A model generated the notes under the pieces. It did not search any database. It was not told where the DNA came from and saw nothing but the letters and a program-made list of their open reading frames with translations. A DNA stretch of 64,000 nt from CAYJPV01 sp964372095. Lineage in GTDB: Bacteria > Acidobacteriota > Vicinamibacteria > Vicinamibacterales > JAKQTR01. The stretch spans positions 124,001 to 188,000 of the forward strand of contig CAYJPV010000004.1 of NCBI GenBank assembly GCA_964372095.1, written 5' to 3'. The first letter of the stretch is position 1; every line of letters starts with the position of its first letter. The position numbers and the translations under genes were made by a program. Shown here in pieces: positions 15,052-22,995 of this stretch.

Positions 15052-15495
15052 CTACCGTTTCGGGTAACCGAGACCTCTCGCCTTGGGCGCGCGGCGAGCC
15101 ACTCGTGCGAGGACCTCGGGACCGACAAGGTCCTCGCACGCGGTGAAAAGGTCGCGTTCCTCGAAGCGCACGTGCGCCTCGAGCAGCGTTCCGAACTCGG
15201 CCAGTCGCGATCGGGCGCCGGATTCCGCGGCTGCGAGGTGGTCCCGGAGGGCGCCGTGTTCGCGCAGCGTCCTCTCCACCAGGTCGGTGCGCCCGGCCAT
15301 CGCCAGTGCCGGAAGCAACTCCTCCTCCTCGATGGCAAAGTGGGGCCCGAGGTCGTCATCGTATCGACGCCGAACCTCGGCTGACAGCTCAACGTCCAAG
15401 GCGCCACTGGCGGCCGCCTCCTGCAGACGCCGCGCAAGCACAAGCGCGTGATGGTGGTCCGAGGTCAGGCCTTGCAGGCGGAGGTCACGCTTCAT
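15052..15495 (-). CDS. Hemerythrin HHE domain protein
   Basis: A 147-residue four-helix hemerythrin. The start is placed at MKRDLRLQGLTSDHHHALVL. Iron ligands are visible in each helix: the HHH cluster in SDHHHAL, H and E in PHFAIEEEELLPAL, H in LREHGALRDHL, and H and E in EAHVRFEERDLF. Such stand-alone domains bind a di-iron centre and are linked to oxygen or nitric-oxide handling. A downstream Lys/Arg tail (RVARRAPKARGLGYPKR) is unusual. It is the first of four hemerythrin-type genes in the window and lies right after the element's apparent end. Confidence 0.85.
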   Translation of the reverse strand: MKRDLRLQGLTSDHHHALVLARRLQEAAASGALDVELSAEVRRRYDDDLGPHFAIEEEELLPALAMAGRTDLVERTLREHGALRDHLAAAESGARSRLAEFGTLLEAHVRFEERDLFTACEDLVGPEVLARVARRAPKARGLGYPKR

Positions 15496-15585
15496 CGGCC
15501 GCTCCGTGACGGGCTTGCCAGACGCCCCCGGCAAGGCCGCTTTGGCGCCCCCAGCAACTTTACGTCGAAAGGGCATCCGGCTGGG

Positions 15586-16052
15586 TCAGTGATAGAGACC
15601 TTCGCTGCGCTTGCCGGTCGCGATCTCCATCTGCTGTTCATAGAGGATGATCCTATCAAGCAGTGGATAGCCTGGCGTGAACGTTCAATCCGACTCGCCG
15701 TATTTTGCGAGTATCCGATCGAAGAACCACGCCTTTCTGGCCCCGTCGTCGAGGATACGCACCGGGCCAAACACGATCACGCTCGTGAAAACCAGCGCAG
15801 AATTACACGCGAAGGGCCGGCCTCGATTACGGGTCCCATCTCTCCCACTTCGACGCAGATGCGAGAATTGTGTTGGATATTTCGCAGGAAGTGTTCGCGG
15901 TGATCCCCGGTGTGCAGATACAGGCGGTCATCGCCTTCGTGGATGTAGATCAGCGGAACGACATACGGCCATCCGGCTGCGTCGACCGTGCCGACGTGCG
16001 CGACCTTGTATTGCGGAGGAACTCCCTCGTATCGTGGTCGGACGTCAGACAC
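15586..16052 (-). pseudogene. Pyridoxamine 5'-phosphate oxidase-like flavoprotein, broken
   Basis: The N-terminal 91 residues (YKVAHVGTVDAAGWPYVVPL, then YLHTGDHREHFLRNI, then CVEVGEMGPVIEAGPS) match the FMN-binding split-barrel of PPOX-family proteins and stop at 15777. The remainder continues in another frame (VIVFGPVRILDDGARKAWFF, then DRILAKYGESD), meets a TGA at 15685-15687 exactly where the family has Trp, and resumes with TFTPGYPLLDRIILYEQQME to a final stop at 15586. One frameshift and one nonsense change make it non-functional as read. Confidence 0.78.
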
Positions 16053-16201
16053 TTTTCTCGGTGCATGTGGCCACGCGGATCAGAATCCGCCTGTTCCGTG
16101 GAACCAGCCATACCTTCCTCTTGTCCGGCAAGTCCGCCGTCTTTCCCGTCCGATCGCGTGTTGCTCACGTGTTCTCTCCCTTTGATCTCGCCTACGTCGT
16201 C

Positions 16202-16708
16202 TCAATGTCCGGCCTTGACGTCCGCACCTTGCGCCGCTTGCCCGATCGCTGGATGCCCGCCGACTTGGAACGTCCCAGGCACCGTTCGGAACGCGACTGC
16301 CAGACGATTCCACCCGTTGATCGCCACGATCGCCAGCGTGAGGTCGGTCAGCTCTTTGTCCGCGAAGTGCTGCCGGGCCGTCTCGTACACCTCGTCGGGC
16401 ACGTGGTCGCCGCTGACCAGTGTGACGGCTTCGGTCCAGACCAGCGCCGCGCGTTCCCGCTCCGTGTAGTACGGAGCTTCCCTCCAGACGCTCACAGAGT
16501 ACAGCCTCTGCTCGGTTTCACCGAGCGAGCGCGCCACCTTCGTATGCATGTCAACGCAGTACGCGCAGCCGTTGATGAGCGAGGCCCGCAATTTGACCAA
16601 CTCGAGCAACCCTGGCTCGAGTCCGGTGTGGTGGACGTATTCTTCGAGCCCCAACATGGCCTTCGCGACACCCGGCGCCGTCTTCGCGTAGTCGATCCGT
16701 GACTGCAT
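16202..16708 (-). CDS. Carboxymuconolactone decarboxylase / AhpD-like protein
   Basis: A 168-residue protein of the CMD/AhpD superfamily. It has the helix LEPGLLELVKLRASLINGC, the redox motif C-A-Y-C-V-D-M-H (Cys-x2-Cys-x3-His, residues about 48-55), and the second-half signature WTEAVTLVSGDHVPDEVYET followed by LTDLTLAIVAINGWNRLAVA. It probably acts as an alkylhydroperoxidase-type thiol enzyme. AGGAG precedes the ATG. Two relatives lie nearby, a chimeric remnant at 18238-18586 and the candidate selenoprotein at 26453-26953. Confidence 0.87.
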   Translation of the reverse strand: MQSRIDYAKTAPGVAKAMLGLEEYVHHTGLEPGLLELVKLRASLINGCAYCVDMHTKVARSLGETEQRLYSVSVWREAPYYTERERAALVWTEAVTLVSGDHVPDEVYETARQHFADKELTDLTLAIVAINGWNRLAVAFRTVPGTFQVGGHPAIGQAAQGADVKAGH

Positions 16709-16741
16709 AGCGCTCTCCTGTCATCCTCTGTCGGTAAGGAC

Positions 16742-17287
16742 GTGGCCCCAGAGCCCACCGCCCCCCGAGTGCCGGCACTCGAGCCGTACGATCTGGAGCT
16801 GGACGCTTCGGCTGTCACGCAGGTGATTCACTTCCTGCGCGGCTTTGCCGACGGCATGCACCATCTGAAGGAAGAGAAGATCCTCTTCCCGGCTATCGAC
16901 GCCAAGGCGTTCTTCCCCGGCTGTGGGCTGGTCAGCGAACACAAACGGGGGCGGGAGCGCGTTCGGAGCATGGCCGAGGCGGTGAACCGCTCATCTCTAG
17001 GCGATGCGGAGGCCGTGAAAGACTTCATGCGGCACGCGCGGTCCTACATCGACCTTCTCCGACCACACATTGCGAAAGAAGACGAGTGCCTCGCCAACAT
17101 CGTAGCCGCCACCTTTCCCGCTGACGAACGCGAGAGCTTGACGCGCGCATTCGAAGAGATGGAGCGGCGCGAGTTCGGCGAGCGGGCATTCGAACGGTTT
17201 AGCGTCATCGTGGAGATGCTGGAGGCACGGTACGGCGACGGAAATCCTATTGATCCCGGTTCCCGTCTCCACCAGGCCACGCGATAG
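16742..17287 (+). CDS. Hemerythrin-like protein lacking the first helix
   Basis: A 181-residue frame from a GTG at 16742. The body is a hemerythrin: HHLKEEKILFPAIDAKAF, then EHKRGRERVRSMAEAV, then RPHIAKEDECLANIV, followed by a helical tail with EEMERREFGERAFERF. The usual first helix with its metal-binding His is absent; the N-terminus is instead a Pro-rich stretch (APEPTAPRVPALEP) reaching towards the divergent AhpD-like gene. This suggests a 5' deletion that removed helix 1. The 3' end overlaps the convergent cupin gene by 41 bp. Whether it still binds iron is doubtful. Confidence 0.65.
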   Translation: MAPEPTAPRVPALEPYDLELDASAVTQVIHFLRGFADGMHHLKEEKILFPAIDAKAFFPGCGLVSEHKRGRERVRSMAEAVNRSSLGDAEAVKDFMRHARSYIDLLRPHIAKEDECLANIVAATFPADERESLTRAFEEMERREFGERAFERFSVIVEMLEARYGDGNPIDPGSRLHQATR

Positions 17288-17660
17288 TAAGGAGAAACGC
17301 GCTCTCTTCAAGAGCCTCGACGTCATGAGGGATACCCCGGTCCAATGCGACCAGCGTCCCGGTCGGCAAATCGAACGTCCGACCTTCTGCTCGCACGAGG
17401 ATATGGCCGGCGACGCTCTGGATCGAGATCCGGCCCTCCGTCTGATGCCTGGGAAGCCGGGCGCGTGCCTTGAGCGCGGTGAGGACGATGCGAAAGTCGT
17501 CATGCTTCACGAGCGTCTTTGCGTTCTGGCCGCTGTTCCACTCGGGTTCCCCGTGAAGCGCTTCCAGTTCCCTCGTGAGATCGAATTCGAGAAAGGGAGC
17601 GGCCATCGGCGGCGTGTGCGGTCTCCTATGCTGGTTGTCGTCGTGTGCGGCGTCTGACAT
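17247..17660 (-). CDS. Cupin-domain protein
   Basis: A 137-residue single-domain cupin. The start is at MSDAAHDDNQHRRPHTPP. The barrel motifs are K-A-R-A-R-L-P-R-H-Q-T-E-G-R-I-S (motif 1, with H and E in place) and then GRTFDLPTGTLVALDRGIPH (motif 2, ending in His). Substrate and metal are unknown; small cupins of this form often sense or bind small ligands. It is transcribed towards the hemerythrin-like gene, with overlapping 3' ends. Confidence 0.75.
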   Translation of the reverse strand: MSDAAHDDNQHRRPHTPPMAAPFLEFDLTRELEALHGEPEWNSGQNAKTLVKHDDFRIVLTALKARARLPRHQTEGRISIQSVAGHILVRAEGRTFDLPTGTLVALDRGIPHDVEALEESAFLLTIAWPGGDGNRDQ

Positions 17661-17812
17661 CGTGAACCTCCCGGTCATCTCGAGCCGAGGCTTGGTCGGC
17701 GATTTCAATAATGGACAGTTTCGACGCGGATTTTGGATCTCGATTCCAGGGCGCTGCGGAATTGGCCGCAGCACGAACGTGAGTGGAGCGAAGCGGTGAC
17801 CCCTGAAGGGCT

Positions 17813-18220
17813 TCACCGTCCTGATCGTCGCGGTCGGTCCGCAGCGAGCGTCCGCTTAGAGCTCGTAGGCCTGCGCGGCTTCGTTTGCACATACTCCTGC
17901 AAGGCGACCGCATTGTTGTGCTGCGTGTCGTGTGAGCTGTAGACGAGCGTGACTGTGCCGTGTCGAGCCGCCGCCACGATCGGCTGCCAGGCCTCCGGTC
18001 GTGAGTCGAGCTCACGGAAGTAGCGCTGACGAAACATAGCCCACTTTTCCGGATCGTGACTGAACCATTTCCGCAGCTCCGTACTGGGTCCGACCTCCTT
18101 CAGCCACGCGTCGACGCGGAGCTTCGCTTTCGAGACCCCACGGGGCCATAGTCGTTCCACCAGCAGACGGGTGCCATCGGTGTCCGAGACCGGGTCGTAC
18201 GCGCGTTTCAATGTGATCAT
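17813..18220 (-). CDS. DUF488 family protein (YeaO-like)
   Basis: A 135-residue protein starting MITLKRAYDPVSDTDGTRLL, followed by VERLWPRGVSKAKLRVDAWL, KEVGPSTELRKWFSHDPEKW and VTLVYSSHDTQHNNAVALQE. This is the complete signature of the short DUF488/YeaO family; function is not established. The last 20 residues are Arg/Ser-rich. The start lies 17 bp past the end of the chimeric AhpD-like pseudogene, whose reading frame runs into it. A second DUF488 domain occurs fused to AlkA at 19870-21438. Confidence 0.85.
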   Translation of the reverse strand: MITLKRAYDPVSDTDGTRLLVERLWPRGVSKAKLRVDAWLKEVGPSTELRKWFSHDPEKWAMFRQRYFRELDSRPEAWQPIVAAARHGTVTLVYSSHDTQHNNAVALQEYVQTKPRRPTSSKRTLAADRPRRSGR

Positions 18221-18237
18221 CGCATGCCTGCCCAGTC

Positions 18238-18586
18238 TCAGCGACGTGCTTTGACGTCCGCGTCTTGCACCGCATGCTCGAATCGACGGCCGAACACCGA
18301 GCTGGAATGTCCCAGGCACGGTTCTGAACGCGATCGCCAGACAGTCTTACCCGTTGCTCACCACAATCGTCAGGGTCAGGTCGACTAACGCTTTCTCGGT
18401 CAACTGCTGTCGCGCGAGGCCGTTCCCGTCGTCCGTCACGTCATTGACGCTGACGAGGGTGACGGCCTCGGTCCAGGCGAGCGCGCCACGAGCGGCCGCA
18501 ACCACCGGCCCCTTCGTCGTGTCGTAGTGCGCGAAGATAGGCGTTGAGATCGCGACGATCCCGCAGAGTGACGAGGACAACTGCAT
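18238..18586 (-). pseudogene. Chimeric DUF6448 / AhpD-like remnant
   Basis: The N-terminal part (MQLSSSLCGIVAISTPIFAH, then YDTTKGPVVAAARGAL) is a signal peptide plus the opening motif of DUF6448, matching HCDSMNGPVVAAARLAL of the intact gene at 40413. It then switches mid-word to the AhpD-like C-terminal half (ALAWTEAVTLVSVNDVTDD, then LVDLTLTIVVSNG), nearly identical to 16202-16708. A TAA at 18347 replaces the Trp after NG. The frame continues LAIAFRTVPGTFQLG, and the family's final residues (DADVKARR) are found in a shifted frame ending at 18238. It is a fused and decayed gene. Confidence 0.75.
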
Positions 18587-18685
18587 AGCGATCTCATGCA
18601 CTGTGCGCCTCGCCCCGGCCGAAACAGTCGGCTGGATAGTCGAGAAGATCCGGTTCGGCTTCGTCGCGATTCTCTCCACCGTCCG

Positions 18686-19855
18686 CTAAGCGAGGATCCT
18701 TCCGCTGAGGGCCTCGGGGTCGTGTGGACCGGGCTCCGCGATGAGATTCCGCGCGGCGTCCATCTGACCGAAGACGCCCCAGGCCAGCACGCCGCGCACG
18801 CGGCCGTCCCCGAGGTAGTACACGACGCCTCTGCGGAAGGGCTCCTTCCAGTCGGCGACGACATCGAGACGCGGATCGAGCACCCCGACCGCCTCGTACC
18901 CAAGGTCGAAGAGGTCCGAGTAGAAGAAGGGCAGGTGCCGGTAGGCAGCGTCCGCCCCGGCCATCGCGCGGCCGGCCTCCCGCCCCATGCAGTTGGCGTT
19001 ATCCTCGTGCTCGGCTCGGATCCGCCGCCCGAGCGCCGGGCTCCAGAACCGCGCGACGTCGCCGGCGGCGAAGACGGCCGGGTCGGACGTGCGCAGCGTC
19101 TCGTCCACGAGGATGCCGTCGTCCACCGCGAGCCCGGCCTCCGCGGCGAGGCGGTCGTTCGGGACGAGGCCAAGCCCAGCCACCACGAGGTCGGCCCGGA
19201 TCTCGCCCCGGTTGGTCTCGAGCGTGAATCCGGGGCCGTGCGCCTCGATCCCGGTGAGGCGCTCCCCCGGCCTGACCTCGACCTTGCGCTCCGTGTAGTA
19301 GTCGTTCAGGTGCACCGCGAGTTCTCGCGGAAAGAGGCGCGCGCCGATGCCATCCTCGGGGAAGAGCAGCGTCACGCGGTAGCCAGCCGTCGCGAGCGAG
19401 GCCGCCATCTCCGAGCCGATGAAGCCTCCGCCGACAACCGCCACGTGTTTGCCCACCGGGAGCGTCCGGACGCGCCGGTAGTCCGCCACCGTGCGGAAGT
19501 AGACGACCCCGTCGCCGCCGAAGGGCAGGCGCCGCGGGGTTCCGCCCGTCGCGAGGAGGAGCCGTTCGTACCCGACGATCTCCCCTCCGTCAAGTGTGAC
19601 CCGCCGCGAGGCGGGATCGAGCGCGACGACGTGCGCGCCAGTCCGTTCCGAGACATTCTCAACCGCCGGTAGCCAGATCGAGCCTTCCGCCTGCCCCGTC
19701 CAGAGACCCTTCGAGAGCGGCGGCCGCGCGTACGGTCTCACTGGCTCCTCGCAGAGCATGACGACCGACCCGGTCGCGTCCGCCGAACGGATCCCCTGCG
19801 CCGCTGCGTGCCCCGTCATTCCGCCACCGATCACCGCGTACTTGAAGTCAGACAT
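18686..19855 (-). CDS. FAD/NAD(P)-dependent oxidoreductase (ferredoxin-reductase-like)
   Basis: A 389-residue flavoprotein of the BphA4/AIF type. The start at MSDFKYAVIGGGMTGHAAAQ is preceded by AGGAGGGA. An FAD Rossmann motif (GGGMTGHAAA) is followed by RPPLSKGLW (typical of these reductases), ATGGTPRRLP, a second dinucleotide fold for NAD(P) (VAVVGGGFIGSEMAASL) and the C-terminal FAD motif (DPAVFAAGDVA). It probably passes electrons from NAD(P)H to a ferredoxin-like partner, none of which is adjacent. It follows the DUF488-AlkA gene's stop by 14 bp in the opposite order: it is upstream and co-directional, so the two are likely co-transcribed. Confidence 0.85.
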   Translation of the reverse strand: MSDFKYAVIGGGMTGHAAAQGIRSADATGSVVMLCEEPVRPYARPPLSKGLWTGQAEGSIWLPAVENVSERTGAHVVALDPASRRVTLDGGEIVGYERLLLATGGTPRRLPFGGDGVVYFRTVADYRRVRTLPVGKHVAVVGGGFIGSEMAASLATAGYRVTLLFPEDGIGARLFPRELAVHLNDYYTERKVEVRPGERLTGIEAHGPGFTLETNRGEIRADLVVAGLGLVPNDRLAAEAGLAVDDGILVDETLRTSDPAVFAAGDVARFWSPALGRRIRAEHEDNANCMGREAGRAMAGADAAYRHLPFFYSDLFDLGYEAVGVLDPRLDVVADWKEPFRRGVVYYLGDGRVRGVLAWGVFGQMDAARNLIAEPGPHDPEALSGRILA

Positions 19856-19869
19856 CAGTCCTCCCTTCG

Positions 19870-21438
19870 TCATAGTCTAGTGTTGGCCACCAGCTTCTGG
19901 AGCAACGGCATCCCGTGCTGGGCCTCGGGGCGTCGGGTCGCTTCCGGCCTGACCCCTCGTCCTCCCTGGCGTCGCGACGGAGGAGCCGGGTGAATGAGGC
20001 CCTTGCCCAGCAGGTCGCCACCCAGCGAACAGAAGTAGAGGTAGCCCCGACGGTCACCGAAACGCTGGGCCACGCGATCGAATGAGGGCCCCGGATCGAG
20101 GCGCATCAGCCTGCTGAGGCCGCGCGCGAGGCCGACGTCACCCGGAGGGAACACGTCGAGCCGCCCGAGGCCGCGCAGTAAAACCAGACCGGCGCTCCAG
20201 GGGCCGATGCCCGGAAGCTCGGTCAGGTACCGGATCGCCTCCTTACTGCTCATGCGCGAGAGTAGCGCCTCCGTCAGCTTACCCGACTCGATCGCACTGG
20301 CGAGGTGGCGAAGCGTCTCGGCCTTTCGAAGGCTCATGCCGCATTCTCTGAGCTCGACTGAGCGAGCCTCGGCGACGACCTGAGCCGCGGGGAACGCGTG
20401 GAAGCGACGGACGTCATGTTGGAGGGACTCGCCGAAGCGCTCGACCAGCCGACCCACGATAGCCACGCCGGCGTCCAGACTCACCTGCTGGAACGGGACC
20501 ACGGTCGCAAACGTCTCGAACAGATCGGCGAACCGCGGCGGCCGCATGCCGCTCAGCGCGACCGCTGTGGGGCGAAGCCTGCGCTCGGCCTCCGCCAGCC
20601 GCCGCAGCGGTGTCGGGTCCACATCCAGGCCGAGCATCTTCCGCACGATCTGCTTGATCGCCATGCGCGTACCCGTGGACAGGTGACCCTGTGGGACAGT
20701 GAACCGAACGTCTGGATCGTCGATCGTCCCGCTATTCGTGACCTCGACCAGCGCCAGACCGTCAGCCGTCGCCAGCACTCGTAGGTAACGGTCCCCCTCC
20801 CAGACATCGACCAGGTTCGTCGGACGGCGCTGCAGCACGCGCACCGTCGCCTCGAGATGGAACGGCGCCCGAGTGGCGAGCCGTCCGCCCGCGGAGTCCT
20901 CGCCGGGATACGTAACGCGTGTGCCTTCGACCTCGGCAAACACCGTCATGCGGTGCGGGGTCGAGCGCTTGGCGCTGGTAATGTGCTCCACATGAGCTCC
21001 GCGCGCCGTGAGTACGTCGGCGACGAGGGAGCGGTGGCAACGCCACGGCACGGCCTCCGCGCACATCACGGCGACGCTGCCCTCCGCGGCTCGCACGTGC
21101 AGCTTCGCGAGCCCGATCTCGAAACCCTCGGTCAGCATGTGGTCGGCGAACCCCTGAAAACTGGCGTTGCGCCACCCCGGGTTGGGTGAATCCTTGCGTG
21201 GTCGGCGCAGGCCTCCGAGCTCCGGAAGATGTACATAGCGCAGGCGCCGCGAGCGAAGAGCCGAGCGGAGTGTGTCGCCGTTGAACTGGGGGTTATGCCG
21301 CGATCGGGGGATGGTTCGGATGTCCGCCAGCACGGAGATGTCGAACGCTCGAAGCAGCGCCACGAACTCGTCGAGTGTTCGTGTCGAATGGCCGACCGTG
21401 TAGATTCGAGCGCCCCTCCAGCTCGTCGTGTGGCTCAT
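19870..21438 (-). CDS. DUF488 fused to AlkA-like DNA-3-methyladenine glycosylase
   Basis: A 522-residue two-domain protein. Residues about 10-165 form a DUF488 domain: IYTVGHSTRTLDEFVALLRA, then VLADIRTIPRSRHNPQFNG, then VAVMCAEAVPWRCHRSLVAD. After a linker, residues about 205-490 are an AlkA-type glycosylase: FHLEATVRVLQRRPTNLVDV opening, FQQVSLDAGVAIVGRLVERF, then the helix-hairpin-helix LPGIGPWSAGLVLLRGLGR and the catalytic Asp in DVFPPGDVGLARGL. AlkA excises alkylated bases; coupling to DUF488 suggests a role in alkylation or base-damage response. No frameshift separates the parts, so the fusion is real as read. It is followed by a flavoprotein gene 14 bp downstream. Confidence 0.85.
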   Translation of the reverse strand: MSHTTSWRGARIYTVGHSTRTLDEFVALLRAFDISVLADIRTIPRSRHNPQFNGDTLRSALRSRRLRYVHLPELGGLRRPRKDSPNPGWRNASFQGFADHMLTEGFEIGLAKLHVRAAEGSVAVMCAEAVPWRCHRSLVADVLTARGAHVEHITSAKRSTPHRMTVFAEVEGTRVTYPGEDSAGGRLATRAPFHLEATVRVLQRRPTNLVDVWEGDRYLRVLATADGLALVEVTNSGTIDDPDVRFTVPQGHLSTGTRMAIKQIVRKMLGLDVDPTPLRRLAEAERRLRPTAVALSGMRPPRFADLFETFATVVPFQQVSLDAGVAIVGRLVERFGESLQHDVRRFHAFPAAQVVAEARSVELRECGMSLRKAETLRHLASAIESGKLTEALLSRMSSKEAIRYLTELPGIGPWSAGLVLLRGLGRLDVFPPGDVGLARGLSRLMRLDPGPSFDRVAQRFGDRRGYLYFCSLGGDLLGKGLIHPAPPSRRQGGRGVRPEATRRPEAQHGMPLLQKLVANTRL

Positions 21439-21804
21439 GTGCTCAGTCAGACGCCCGTGTCGGACGGGTCATAGTTGAACTCTCGCACCATGCACACCGG
21501 ATCACCCTGAGTGGGCGGTCCCGACGCAACCCCGCGCCCGCCGCCGTAGAGCTTCCACGTACGTGACATTCAGACACTCGCGCATCGCCAGGGTCTACCG
21601 ACCTCATCATCTTCCCGTGCCCGATCAACCGGACGGGACGACAATCGGGTCCACGCCCAAGAACGGATACGCCGGAATCCCCATTCACGCTGAACGGAAG
21701 ACGCAATAATAGCAGAACGATCCTGGGAACGCCGGCTCGACCTTCCCCCCGGCGTGGTAGAGAAGCGATTCGTAGCCGGGAAGTTCACCACAGGAGGAAT
21801 GGAA
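21439..21804. other. Intergenic region without recognisable gene
   Basis: This is the divergent region between the DUF488-AlkA gene and the M24 protein. No convincing reading frame, repeat or operator is seen. It must hold both promoters. The AGGAGG at 21792-21797 is the ribosome site of the M24 gene. Confidence 0.6.
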
Positions 21805-22929
21805 ATGGACACACCGCGGTTCGACATCAAGGCTCGCTGGACACGCGCCGCTCAGTTCATGGACGCCCAGGGGATTGACGCCCTCTTCCTGATGAAGCCC
21901 GCTAATCTGGTCTACCTCACCGGTGACGGCCGCCCCTGTGCCCTTGGCCTCTTGACCAAGTCACTCCAGTGCATCGTCTCGGTCCCGGCCTCGGACCTTC
22001 GGAGTGTCCGCGCCGCCTCCGCCGCCACGGACGTGCGCGCGTTCCGGAGCGAAGAGGAGATGTTCCATGGATTCCGGGACGTGCTCGAGGCGCAGGGCCT
22101 CACGCACGCGACGATCGCGCTGGAGAAGAACTTCTTCGATGCGGCCCTCTACGAGGTCTTCAAGGCGCACATCCTGCCCAAGGCCACCGTGGTCTCGGCG
22201 ACCCCGGTTCTCTCGCGACTCCGGATGCTCAAGGAGCCTGACGAGGTCGAATGCCTCCGAGTCGCAGGTCGGGTCGCTGACGAGGGCATGGCGGCGGCGG
22301 TGCAGGCTATCCGGGTGGGCGCCCGGGAAATAGATGTGGCAGGCGAGGCGGAGTACGTGATGCGGAAGGCGGGGGCTGAAGGATGGTCGTCCGCCACCTA
22401 CGTCGCCTCCGGCTGGCGATCCGCCATGGCCCACGGCCCGGCGTCCCTGAAGACTATCGAGGCAGGGGATGTCGTTCAGGTCCATCTGGCTCCGATCGCC
22501 CTGGGATACACGGTCGATCTGTGCCGGACCATCCTTGTCGGCCAGCCTCCGGCGGAGGCGAGGGCGGCTCTCGACGCCTATGTGCTCGCCCAGGAGGCCG
22601 GAATCGGGGCTTCGTTCCCTGGCGCCCCACTCATGGGAATCGACTCAGCCATGGCCGAGATGTTGAAAGCGCACGGTTTCGGCGACGCGTTTCTACGGCC
22701 GGTCTTTCACGGAGTAGGCTTGGAGCATGAAGAGGCGCCCATCCCTGGTGGGCATGCCGTGATCCATGGTGAGGAAAAGGTCGAGCAGGTCGAGGGCGGA
22801 ATGGTGCTCGCGATTGGGAATTGCGGAATCTATCGCGAGGGCTTCGGTGTGCGGGCAGAGGACACGGTCTGGGTGGGTCCGGACGGGCCTGTGCCCCTTA
22901 CCCGGCATTCGAAGGCCATCGCGGTGTAA
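21805..22929 (+). CDS. M24 (Xaa-Pro peptidase/creatinase-like) protein
   Basis: A 374-residue pita-bread-fold protein. The start at 21805 (MDTPRFDIKARWTRAAQFMD) is set by AGGAGG seven bases upstream. The N-terminal creatinase-like domain (FLMKPANLVYLTGDGRP) precedes the catalytic domain. Metal-ligand positions are altered: the first Asp position reads VHLAPIALGY (His), the second Asp is kept (TVDLCRT), the His is kept (VFHGVGLEHEE), the first Glu is lost (AIGNCGIY) and the last Glu is kept (VRAEDTV). Loss of two ligands argues against a classical dimetal peptidase and for a creatinase-like or non-metal role. A frameshifted paralogue is at 25101. Confidence 0.82.
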   Translation: MDTPRFDIKARWTRAAQFMDAQGIDALFLMKPANLVYLTGDGRPCALGLLTKSLQCIVSVPASDLRSVRAASAATDVRAFRSEEEMFHGFRDVLEAQGLTHATIALEKNFFDAALYEVFKAHILPKATVVSATPVLSRLRMLKEPDEVECLRVAGRVADEGMAAAVQAIRVGAREIDVAGEAEYVMRKAGAEGWSSATYVASGWRSAMAHGPASLKTIEAGDVVQVHLAPIALGYTVDLCRTILVGQPPAEARAALDAYVLAQEAGIGASFPGAPLMGIDSAMAEMLKAHGFGDAFLRPVFHGVGLEHEEAPIPGGHAVIHGEEKVEQVEGGMVLAIGNCGIYREGFGVRAEDTVWVGPDGPVPLTRHSKAIAV

Positions 22930-22995
22930 GCACGTTCGTGACTGACGGAGTGGGGGTTCCGTGCATGATCGTCGCGCTGGCTGGCCGCGGGCCCG

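Noticed and set aside
5508..15052. A second copy of the tRNA-Ser 3' end marking the right attachment site
   Set aside because: I looked for the TTCGAATCCC...TCTCTCC end near 10.6 kb and beyond 14.8 kb and found no convincing repeat, so the element's right end is not defined.
15685..15687. TGA in the PPOX gene as another selenocysteine codon
   Set aside because: It replaces a Trp, not a Cys, and the gene also has a frameshift; it is a plain nonsense mutation.
18347..18349. Recoding at the stop in the chimeric AhpD remnant
   Set aside because: The codon is TAA at a Trp position and the gene is a fusion remnant.
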